Shown in pieces: positions 1-5,882 of a stretch of DNA of 7,129 nucleotides; position 1 is the stretch's first letter; each line of letters opens with the position of its first letter. Location of the stretch: positions 1 to 7,129 of the forward strand of contig CADCON010000224.1 of the NCBI GenBank assembly GCA_902803035.1. Direction: 5' to 3'. A program made the translations under genes and the position numbers. The notes below the pieces were generated by a model. That model did no database searches. It saw only the letters and a list, made by a program, of their open reading frames with translations, and had not been told where the DNA came from. The stretch is from an uncultured Ruminococcus sp. GTDB lineage: Bacteria; Bacillota; Clostridia; Oscillospirales; Acutalibacteraceae.

Positions 1-8
1 CTAATGAG

Positions 9-14
9 TATAAT
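9..14 (+). promoter_or_regulatory. -10 box of the ctsR operon promoter
   Basis: A perfect TATAAT lies 13 bases before the CtsR operator and 59 bases before the ctsR start. Transcription would begin near 20-22. The -35 element would fall upstream of base 1 and cannot be seen, so only half of the promoter is visible. If this is the promoter, the in-frame ATG at position 4 lies upstream of the transcript and cannot be the ctsR start. Confidence 0.7.
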
Positions 15-26
15 GAGAATCACAAA

Positions 27-43
27 GGTCAAGGATAGTCAAA
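27..43 (+). promoter_or_regulatory. CtsR operator (tandem heptad repeat)
   Basis: The sequence reads GGTCAAG, GAT, AGTCAAA. This is two direct heptads separated by three bases, the known CtsR-box architecture (RGTCAAA-NAN-RGTCAAA), with one mismatch in the first heptad. It sits just downstream of the -10 box, at about +6 to +22 of the predicted transcript, where bound CtsR would block the polymerase. It implies classical autoregulation of ctsR-mcsA-mcsB-clpC. No CIRCE (HrcA) element was seen nearby. Confidence 0.85.
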
Positions 44-56
44 GACAAAGACCTTT

Positions 57-61
57 AGGAG
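57..61 (+). promoter_or_regulatory. ctsR ribosome binding site
   Basis: AGGAG lies 11 bases before the ATG at 73 and 17 before the alternative ATG at 79. It favours 73 as the start and argues against the upstream ATG at 4. It directly follows the right arm of a 7-base inverted repeat (24-30 and 50-56). Confidence 0.7.
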
Positions 62-72
62 ATGATCATCCA

Positions 73-531
73 ATGAGAATGAGCGATCAGGTGGCACGGT
101 ATATTCTGGAAGTGCTCGACAGCCGCGACGGCACCGCGGAGATCCGCCGGAACGAGCTGGCGGATCAGATGGGCTGTGTGCCCAGCCAGATCAATTACGT
201 CATTACTTCGCGGTTTACGCCCGAACAGGGCTACATCGTGGAGAGCAGGCGGGGCGGCGGCGGTTACATCCGCATTACAAGAGTGCGGGTCAGCGGCACG
301 ACGGCGCTTATGCACGTGGTAAACAGCATCGGCGACGAGCTTGACGGCAATTCCGCGCGCGCGCTGATAGTCAGCCTGGCGGAACGCGGGGCGGTCAGCG
401 AAAGCGCGGCGGGCATCATGCTTGCGGCTTGCGGCGACAACGCGCTGAGGGTTCTGCCGGCGGAATACCGCGATCTGGCGAGAGCCGCTATTCTCAAGCA
501 GATGCTTATCAGATGCACAGTCAGTCAATAA
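73..531 (+). CDS. ctsR: CtsR, class III heat-shock transcriptional repressor
   Basis: This is the cytoplasmic repressor of clp and mcs genes in low-G+C Gram-positives. It binds tandem heptads as a dimer and is inactivated on heat or protein stress. The product is 152 residues, close to the B. subtilis length of about 154. The N-terminal winged helix-turn-helix (about 1-70) contains the family signatures CVPSQINYVI (35-44), RFT (47-49), GYIVESRRGGGGYIRI (53-68). The glycine loop after Arg59-Arg60 is the wing that contacts DNA and serves as the thermosensor in known CtsR. The C-terminal helical dimerisation domain (about 80-152) ends in a typical ARAAILKQML helix. Start 73 is chosen because of the AGGAG at 57-61 and because the homologous region begins at MSDQVARYIL; ATG 79 is possible. 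It is the first gene of the operon and is controlled by the operator at 27-43. Family assignment is near certain. Confidence 0.96.
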   Translation: MRMSDQVARYILEVLDSRDGTAEIRRNELADQMGCVPSQINYVITSRFTPEQGYIVESRRGGGGYIRITRVRVSGTTALMHVVNSIGDELDGNSARALIVSLAERGAVSESAAGIMLAACGDNALRVLPAEYRDLARAAILKQMLIRCTVSQ

Positions 532-537
532 TACATC

Positions 538-545
538 GGAAGGGG
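538..545 (+). promoter_or_regulatory. mcsA ribosome binding site deciding the start
   Basis: GGAAGGGG lies ten bases before the ATG at 556. A TTG three codons upstream (547) is in frame but only one base from this purine run, too close for initiation. ATG 556 is therefore the better start. Confidence 0.65.
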
Positions 546-555
546 ATTGAAATTT

Positions 556-1083
556 ATGTTGTGCGAAAAATGCAAAAAGAACGAAGCGACAGCTTATATC
601 AAGACCAATGTGAACGGAGAGGTTCACGAATATCACCTCTGTGGCAGTTGTGCCGCGGAAATGCAGGACAGCGGCGCGTTTGGCTCGCTTTTCAACTTTG
701 ACAGTATGTTCAGCCCGATGATGAGCGGATTCGATCTGGTCAGCAGCCTGCTGAGTTCGCCCTTCGGCGGCTTCGGAACGATGCCTTCCCTCACTTCCGG
801 CAAGAGATGCTCGGTCTGCGGCTCGGATTTCAGATCCATCGCCGATTCCGGCAAGGTGGGATGCCCGAATTGCTATGCCGAATTCAGATCAAGGCTCGCT
901 CCCACCGTCAGGAAGCTGCACGGCAATGTCGTTCACTGTGGCAAGCATTCCAAGGTGACCACCAGCGAGAGCAGGCAGTCTGAAACGGAGGAGCTGAAAA
1001 AGCAGCTCGCCGAGGCTGTGAAGGCAGAAAATTACGAGCTGGCGGCTGAGCTGAGAGACAAAATCAAGGCGCTGGAAGCGTAA
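556..1083 (+). CDS. mcsA: McsA, zinc-binding activator/adaptor of the arginine kinase McsB
   Basis: McsA binds and activates McsB and links it to ClpC. The predicted protein is 175 residues (B. subtilis McsA is about 185). Four Cys-x2-Cys pairs are visible: C3/C6, C29/C32, C85/C88 and C103/C106. This is the expected pattern for zinc sites in the family. They flank a Phe/Ser/Gly-rich low-complexity stretch (about 39-80). A conserved PTVRKLHG segment (116-123) follows. The C-terminus (about 141-175) is a charged UVR-type helix-turn containing NYELAAELRDKI, like the UvrB/UvrC motif and the ClpC middle domain. Cys128 is a ninth, unpaired cysteine. The gene lies 24 bases after ctsR and before mcsB, the usual order, and has no promoter of its own that I can see. 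A start at TTG 547 would add three residues and is less likely. Confidence 0.94.
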   Translation: MLCEKCKKNEATAYIKTNVNGEVHEYHLCGSCAAEMQDSGAFGSLFNFDSMFSPMMSGFDLVSSLLSSPFGGFGTMPSLTSGKRCSVCGSDFRSIADSGKVGCPNCYAEFRSRLAPTVRKLHGNVVHCGKHSKVTTSESRQSETEELKKQLAEAVKAENYELAAELRDKIKALEA

Positions 1084-1117
1084 GATTCATGTTATCCGGT
1101 CAAAAATACAACAGTAT

Positions 1118-1121
1118 GGAG
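1118..1121 (+). promoter_or_regulatory. mcsB ribosome binding site deciding the start
   Basis: GGAG lies nine bases before the ATG at 1131, giving good spacing. An alternative GGAAG at 1074-1078, inside the 3' end of mcsA, could serve ATG 1089 ten bases downstream, so the choice rests on spacing plus homology. Confidence 0.5.
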
Positions 1122-1130
1122 TTGATAGAT

Positions 1131-2174
1131 ATGTCAGAGATGAAAAAATGGTATGAGTCGGAGGGCGAAGGCTCCGATGTGGTTATCAGCACAAGAATCA
1201 GATTGGCGAGAAACCTCAACGGTTATCCGTTTCCGCATCTGATGAACCCGGATCAGAAGAAGGAAGTCTGCGCCAAGGTCAGGGACGCGCTGGTGGGCGG
1301 AAATTCAACCCTGCGCGACAGCTTCCGCTATATGGAAGCCGGCAGTCTGTCGCCTGTGGAGCTTGCCTCCCTCGCCGAAAGGCATCTCATCAGTCCGGAA
1401 TTCGCTTCCTCGCCGGAGGGCAGGGCGCTTCTTCTGATGAACGATGAATCGGTCAGCATCATGATCAATGAGGAAGACCATGTCCGCATTCAGGTGATGG
1501 CCAGCGGAAAGCAACTGGAAAAGGCGTATGACATGGCGGACAAAATTGACACCCTGCTGGACGAAACCCTGCATTTCGCCTTTGACGAGGAATGGGGCTA
1601 TCTCACCGCCTGCCCGACCAATCTCGGCACAGGGCTGCGCGCGTCGGTCATGCTGCACCTTCCCGCCATCGAGGGCGACGGCAATCTGAGAAGAATTGCG
1701 TCCGGACTCGGCAAGATCGGCGCGGTGATCAGGGGAAGCTACGGCGAGGGCAGTCAGTCCACCGGTTCGATGTACCAGATTTCCAATCAGGTCACACTGG
1801 GCATCAGCGAGAAGGACACGCTTTCCAACCTGAATGAGATTGCCGACCGCGTGATTGCCCTTGAAAAGAAGGCAAGGGAAAAACTGGTCGGGAACGAGAG
1901 CTATCAGGACCGCGTCTGGCGCGCACTCGGCATTATGAAAAGCGCGCGGGTCATGGACAGCGCGGAATTCGCGGAGCTTTTCTCCACACTCCGCGTGGGC
2001 GTGGCAGAGGGCCTTGTCAAGGGAATGACGCTCGGCGGGCTCAGCGAAATTCATGAAGCCGTCCAGCCGGCAAGGCTGATGGAACAGGCAGGCGAAAGCA
2101 TGACGGCGGCGCAGAGGGACAAAAAACGCGCCGAGATGCTCCGCGGATTCTTCCGGTCAACGGAAATCGCGTAA
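1131..2174 (+). CDS. mcsB: McsB, protein arginine kinase (ATP:guanido phosphotransferase fold)
   Basis: McsB transfers phosphate from ATP to arginine side chains. The mark inactivates CtsR and targets damaged proteins to ClpC-ClpP. The predicted 347 residues compare with about 363 in B. subtilis. Visible phosphagen-kinase-like motifs are STRIRLARN (20-28), NEEDHVRIQ (113-121) with the catalytic-type Glu/Asp cluster, CPTNLGTGLRASVMLHLP (161-178) with the active-site-loop Cys161, RGSYGEGS (201-208) and YQISNQVTLG (215-224). Near the C-terminus is RDKKRA (329-334), matching the RDxxRA motif through which McsB senses phosphoarginine allosterically. Start 1131 has the best ribosome site and places the conserved region where the family usually has it. 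ATG 1089 would add 14 residues and lie only five bases after mcsA; 1116 and 1140 are also in frame. The stop is 47 bases before clpC. Confidence 0.95.
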   Translation: MSEMKKWYESEGEGSDVVISTRIRLARNLNGYPFPHLMNPDQKKEVCAKVRDALVGGNSTLRDSFRYMEAGSLSPVELASLAERHLISPEFASSPEGRALLLMNDESVSIMINEEDHVRIQVMASGKQLEKAYDMADKIDTLLDETLHFAFDEEWGYLTACPTNLGTGLRASVMLHLPAIEGDGNLRRIASGLGKIGAVIRGSYGEGSQSTGSMYQISNQVTLGISEKDTLSNLNEIADRVIALEKKAREKLVGNESYQDRVWRALGIMKSARVMDSAEFAELFSTLRVGVAEGLVKGMTLGGLSEIHEAVQPARLMEQAGESMTAAQRDKKRAEMLRGFFRSTEIA

Positions 2175-2221
2175 AATGTCATTCTTCAGAAAACGATATT
2201 CAAAAAGAACGGGGGATTATT

Positions 2222-4744
2222 ATGTATCATTTCAAAGGATTCAGCGAAAAGGCCAACATCGCGCTCAATCTCGCGTTTGAATGCGCGCAGGAGATGGGGC
2301 ACACCTTTGTCGGCTCCGAGCATATCCTTCTCGGATTGCTCAAGACCGAGGATTCCGCGGCGCAGACCATTCTCAATGACAACGGCCTCACGGCGGAGGA
2401 GGTGGCCGACAAGCTGATTGAAATTCACGGAAAGGGCGTCAGGTGCAGCCTGAACCCCAATGACCTGACGGCCCGCGGAACACGCACCCTTCAGGCCGCC
2501 AAGAGCATTTCCAGCCGCATGGGCCACGGATATGTGGGAACGGAGCATATTCTTCTCGCCCTTGTCGGCGACAGCGAAAGCTACGCCGTGCGGTTCATTC
2601 AGGAATTGGGCGGCGAGATTCAGGGCATCATGAGCGACCTCAACAGACTGTTTGAAGGCGATGAAAACGACGGCGGCAGCGGAGAAGAGGAATTCGGCCA
2701 GGCGTCGCCATTCGGAGGACTCTTCGGAACGGGCGGCCATCCGTTTGGGCAGCAGGAGGCTTCTTCCGGCAAGGGAAAGGGCAAGAGCCTGCAAAAATAC
2801 GGACGCGACCTCACGGCGGAAGCCAGAAAGGGCAAGATCGACCCCGTTATCGGCAGACAGAAGGAGATCGACCGGGTGATCCAGATTCTTTCCCGCCGCA
2901 CCAAGAACAATCCCTGCCTGATCGGCGAACCGGGCGTGGGCAAAACGGCGATTGCCGAAGGGCTTGCGCTCAAGATTGCCGAGGGCGAGGTGCCGGAGTC
3001 GCTCAGAAACAAGAAGATCGTCGACCTCAGCCTGACCGGAATGATCGCCGGCTCCAAGTACAGGGGCGAATTCGAGGAACGCATTCAGTCGGTTATCGAC
3101 GAAGTGATCAAGGACGGCGACACCATTCTTTTCATAGATGAAATACACACCCTCATCGGCGCGGGTTCCGCCGAGGGCGCGACCGACGCAGCCAATATTC
3201 TCAAGCCGATGCTTGCGCGCGGCAGCTTTCAGGTGATCGGCGCGACGACCATCACCGAGTACCGCAAGTATATCGAGAAGGATTCCGCGCTTGAACGCCG
3301 TTTCCAGCCGGTGCTTGTGGGCGAGCCTACCGAAGAGGAGGCCGAGCAGATTCTTCTGGGACTGCGCGACCGTTACGAGGGACATCATAATGTCAAGATC
3401 AGCGATGAAGCCGTCAGAGCGGCTGTCACGCTCTCCGCGAGGTACATTGCCGACAGGTATCTTCCGGACAAGGCGATAGACCTTATTGACGAAGCGGCTT
3501 CCAGAGTCAGGCTCAGAAAGCAGACCGTTCCGGACGAGGTCAAGGAACTGGAGAATCAGGTGAAGCAGGTCGCTTCCGACAAGCAGGAAGCGGTTACAGG
3601 CCAGGATTACGAACGCGCGGCAAAACTCCGCGACAGGGAAAAGGAGCTTACCGCCCGGCTTGATGAACAGCGTGAAGCGTGGAAGAAGCAGAATGACGGC
3701 AGAGAAGCTACCGTCACTACCGACGATATTGCGGAGATTGTATCCCAGTGGACCGGCATTCCGGTGGTGCAGCTTACCACGGAGGAAAGTGAGCGTATGC
3801 TGCGTATGGAGGACATTCTGCACGAACGCATTGTGGGACAGCATGAAGCGGTGACCGCCGTTGCCAAGGCCATCCGCCGCGGCAGGGTGGGACTCAAGGA
3901 CCCGAAGCGTCCGATCGGTTCCTTCCTTTTCCTCGGGCCGACCGGCGTCGGCAAGACCGAACTCAGCAAGGCCCTGGCCGAAGCGCTTTTCGGCGATGAG
4001 AATGCCATTATCAGGCTGGATATGTCGGAATATATGGAGAAGCACACCGTGTCGAAGCTCATCGGCTCGCCTCCCGGCTATGTCGGATATGACGAGGGCG
4101 GTCAGCTCACGGAGAAGATCCGCAGACGTCCCTATTCCGTGGTACTCTTCGACGAAATCGAAAAGGCGCATCCCGATGTGCTCAACATCATGCTTCAGAT
4201 TCTGGGCGACGGCAGGGTCACCGATTCTCAGGGCAGAACAGTGGATTTCAAGAATACGGTGATCATTATGACCTCCAACCTCGGAGCGAGAATCATTACA
4301 GGCGGCGCCAGCGCGCTCGGCTTCGGTCAGTCGGAGAATACCGGCGAGGCAAAGGCACAGCAGGATTATGAGAACATCAAGTCGGCGGTCATGGACGAAC
4401 TCAAGAAGACCTTCAGACCGGAGTTCATCAACCGTCTGGACGATATCATCGTGTTCCGCAAGCTCAGCGAGGAGGATGTGGAGCAGATCGCCGGAAGAAT
4501 GCTCACAACCCTTGAAAAAAGGCTCCGCGACATGGAGATTGATGTGACATTCGATCCGGGTGTGGCCAAGACCATCGCCCGGCACGGATTTGACCCGGTC
4601 TACGGCGCGAGGCCGATACGCAGGGCCATTCAGTCGGAAATCGAGGACAGACTTTCCGAGATGATTCTTGAGGGCAGGATCAAAGCGGGCGACAGCATTA
4701 CCGTCAGCTACGACGACGAGCTTGTCATCAGCCCGAAGCAATAA
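2222..4744 (+). CDS. clpC: ClpC, AAA+ unfoldase subunit of the ClpCP protease
   Basis: This is a Hsp100 hexameric ATPase that unfolds substrates and threads them into ClpP in the cytoplasm. It has 840 residues, against about 810 in B. subtilis. Domain order: a double Clp-N repeat (about 4-144) with GSEHILLG and GTEHILLA, whose Glu33 and Glu108 correspond to the phosphoarginine-binding glutamates of B. subtilis ClpC; a Gly-rich linker (145-192); D1 with Walker A GEPGVGKT (235-242) and Walker B FIDE (D306/E307); a coiled-coil M domain with UVR motif (about 440-495, core 457-476); and D2 with Walker A GPTGVGKT (572-579) and Walker B FDE (D644/E645). LGF at 699-701 matches the ClpP-docking loop, and RPEFINR follows in D2. 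A GGGGG ribosome site at 2211-2215 sits six bases before the ATG. The M domain and the LGF loop make ClpC more likely than ClpB or ClpA. It is the last gene of the operon. Confidence 0.97.
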   Translation: MYHFKGFSEKANIALNLAFECAQEMGHTFVGSEHILLGLLKTEDSAAQTILNDNGLTAEEVADKLIEIHGKGVRCSLNPNDLTARGTRTLQAAKSISSRMGHGYVGTEHILLALVGDSESYAVRFIQELGGEIQGIMSDLNRLFEGDENDGGSGEEEFGQASPFGGLFGTGGHPFGQQEASSGKGKGKSLQKYGRDLTAEARKGKIDPVIGRQKEIDRVIQILSRRTKNNPCLIGEPGVGKTAIAEGLALKIAEGEVPESLRNKKIVDLSLTGMIAGSKYRGEFEERIQSVIDEVIKDGDTILFIDEIHTLIGAGSAEGATDAANILKPMLARGSFQVIGATTITEYRKYIEKDSALERRFQPVLVGEPTEEEAEQILLGLRDRYEGHHNVKISDEAVRAAVTLSARYIADRYLPDKAIDLIDEAASRVRLRKQTVPDEVKELENQVKQVASDKQEAVTGQDYERAAKLRDREKELTARLDEQREAWKKQNDGREATVTTDDIAEIVSQWTGIPVVQLTTEESERMLRMEDILHERIVGQHEAVTAVAKAIRRGRVGLKDPKRPIGSFLFLGPTGVGKTELSKALAEALFGDENAIIRLDMSEYMEKHTVSKLIGSPPGYVGYDEGGQLTEKIRRRPYSVVLFDEIEKAHPDVLNIMLQILGDGRVTDSQGRTVDFKNTVIIMTSNLGARIITGGASALGFGQSENTGEAKAQQDYENIKSAVMDELKKTFRPEFINRLDDIIVFRKLSEEDVEQIAGRMLTTLEKRLRDMEIDVTFDPGVAKTIARHGFDPVYGARPIRRAIQSEIEDRLSEMILEGRIKAGDSITVSYDDELVISPKQ

Positions 4745-4747
4745 AAA

Positions 4748-4786
4748 AAACAGCCGGTGATCACCGAGTCGGGTCACCGGCTGTTT
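4748..4786. terminator. Bidirectional intrinsic terminator between clpC and the DegV-family gene
   Basis: A perfect 13-bp stem (4748-4760 with 4774-4786) has a GC-rich core CAGCCGGTGA and a 13-base loop. Read on the minus strand, the stem is followed by eight T residues (complement of 4743-4750), a strong terminator for the DegV-family gene, which ends 27 bases before it. On the plus strand the tail is TTTATGTTTT, weaker but usable for the clpC operon. The A-tract overlaps the clpC stop codon. The left part of the stem and loop also forms a 12-base palindrome (4755-4766), allowing an alternative small hairpin. Confidence 0.9.
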
Positions 4787-4812
4787 ATGTTTTGGGTGGG
4801 AGAAGAAACCGA

Positions 4813-5634
4813 TTACTTGCGGACGAATATGTAGCCGAAGGCATTCGGCCCCCAATGACAGGCGATAGCGGGGTCGAGATTGTCCTGATGCGCCATGGCG
4901 GGGAGGAATTTGTGGCCGGTCATTTTGATGAGGTCCACAAGATTCTTGTTGGAATAGGTGTAGGAAGGGACGATGGAATAGGCGGGGTCGCATTCGTCCT
5001 CCACCAGCTTGGCAAGCATCATCATCGCCCTTTTCAGCCCGATGGCCTTGCTCATGACCTTGACGTGGCCGTCATCGAAGGTGATAATTGGCTTGACCTG
5101 GGCAAGACTGCCGGCGACATAGGCCGCCTTGCTGAGTCTGCCGCCCCTGTGAAGGTATTCCAGCGTTTCGGGAATGGCGACGACGCGGATGCGCGGAATC
5201 AGCTCTTCCAGCTTTTCCACGATATAATCAAGCCCCTTGTCGCGGTACTTGTTGACCTCCTCGACCAGAATCCTCACACCGCCGACCGCCGTTTTGGTGT
5301 CCACGACGCGAACCTGCGGGTATTCCTCAAACATCAGGCGGAAGGTGTTGTAGGTGCCGGAAATGCCCGACGAGATGGGAAGAATCAGCACCTCATCGCC
5401 CTGTCCGACATATTTCATGATTTCCTTTTCCGTGTCCTCCAGCGAAGGGAGCGAGGTCTTGGGGAACAGCCCGTCGTCAATCAGTCTGGAGTAGAAAAAA
5501 TCCATGGAAAGATCGATGCCGTCGCTGTATTCCTTGTCGCCGAGAAGAATTTTCAGGGGGATGATTTCCACGCCGTAACGCTTCTTTTCATCCTGCTTGA
5601 TGCTGCTGCCTGAATCAACGAATATTCTTAACAT
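4813..5634 (-). CDS. DegV-family fatty-acid-binding protein (FakB-like)
   Basis: DegV-family proteins bind one fatty acid. Characterised members (FakB) present it to the kinase FakA for phosphorylation and entry into phospholipid synthesis. The product is 273 residues, a normal length, with no signal peptide or membrane segment. Visible signatures are FVDSGSSI (5-12), TSLPS (60-64), PISSGISGTYN (86-96) with Ser92 where the family contacts the lipid carboxylate, ETLEYLHRGGRLSK (156-169) and KPII (181-184). The C-terminal motif is CHWGPNAFG (259-267) rather than the usual HTGPGxxG form, which may alter ligand preference. The start is well supported: AGGAGG (complement of 5645-5650) lies ten bases upstream. 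It is monocistronic in this view, with its own promoter and terminator, and convergent with clpC. No fakA gene is visible, so the ligand and a role in FakAB are inferred from family only. Confidence 0.92.
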   Translation of the reverse strand: MLRIFVDSGSSIKQDEKKRYGVEIIPLKILLGDKEYSDGIDLSMDFFYSRLIDDGLFPKTSLPSLEDTEKEIMKYVGQGDEVLILPISSGISGTYNTFRLMFEEYPQVRVVDTKTAVGGVRILVEEVNKYRDKGLDYIVEKLEELIPRIRVVAIPETLEYLHRGGRLSKAAYVAGSLAQVKPIITFDDGHVKVMSKAIGLKRAMMMLAKLVEDECDPAYSIVPSYTYSNKNLVDLIKMTGHKFLPAMAHQDNLDPAIACHWGPNAFGYIFVRK

Positions 5635-5644
5635 TTTGAAGTGT

Positions 5645-5650
5645 CCTCCT
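5645..5650 (-). promoter_or_regulatory. Ribosome binding site of the DegV-family gene
   Basis: The minus strand reads AGGAGG, a perfect Shine-Dalgarno core, followed by ten bases and then ATG. It fixes the start at 5634. Confidence 0.85.
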
Positions 5651-5724
5651 GACCAATGGAAATGGGATGGTTTGCCATGTCCGGCAGAATGCGCTTTGAC
5701 GATTTAAATTGTTGATCTTTTATC

Positions 5725-5754
5725 ATTATAATACTTCAGGGAATCGTTTGTCAA
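5725..5754 (-). promoter_or_regulatory. Sigma-A type promoter of the DegV-family gene
   Basis: On the minus strand a perfect TTGACA (complement of 5749-5754) and a perfect TATAAT (complement of 5725-5730) are separated by 18 bases. Transcription would begin near 5718, giving a leader of about 84 bases. Both consensus hexamers suggest strong constitutive expression unless repressed. I saw no clear operator for a known lipid regulator such as FapR. Confidence 0.85.
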
Positions 5755-5800
5755 GCAGTTTGTGACATTTACGGAATAATAGCGGATTTTTTCTTAAGTC

Positions 5801-5829
5801 TTGCATTGTTTTTTTGTATGTGCTATAAT
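5801..5829 (+). promoter_or_regulatory. Promoter of the SWIM/SNF2 helicase gene (extended -10)
   Basis: TGCTATAAT (5821-5829) is a perfect -10 with the TGn extension. TTGCAT at 5801-5806 is a weak -35 match with 17-base spacing, which the extended -10 can compensate for. T-rich tracts precede it (5787-5792, 5809-5815). The leader to the ATG at 5883 is about 47 bases, too short for most riboswitches. It diverges from the DegV-gene promoter, with the two -35 elements about 46 bases apart. Confidence 0.75.
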
Positions 5830-5882
5830 AGTTTTTCAAGCTGTTGTGATTTCGCCGGGATGAAAAAGGGAGAAGGATGACC

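Noticed and set aside
547..549. TTG as the mcsA start
   Set aside because: It is only one base from the purine-rich ribosome site, while ATG 556 has correct spacing and matches the family N-terminus with Cys at residues 3 and 6.
55..636. A 193-codon minus-strand frame across ctsR and the start of mcsA
   Set aside because: It overlaps two conserved genes and shows no family motif; it is a shadow frame.
1305..2054. A 249-codon minus-strand frame inside mcsB
   Set aside because: It is antisense to well-conserved McsB motifs and has no recognisable product.
2186..4993. A 935-codon open frame on the minus strand covering all of clpC
   Set aside because: It is antisense to a near-certain ClpC, crosses the terminator into the convergent DegV-family gene, and has no recognisable domain. 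Long antisense openness is expected when codons are biased toward G/C at the third position.
4792..5613. A 273-codon plus-strand frame opposite the DegV-family gene
   Set aside because: The minus-strand product has clear DegV motifs, a perfect ribosome site, promoter and terminator. The plus frame starts inside the terminator region and is a shadow.
5695..5701. A lone TTTGACG heptad upstream of the DegV-family gene as a possible CtsR site
   Set aside because: CtsR boxes need two heptads three bases apart. The neighbouring bases (TAAATTG) do not supply the second one.
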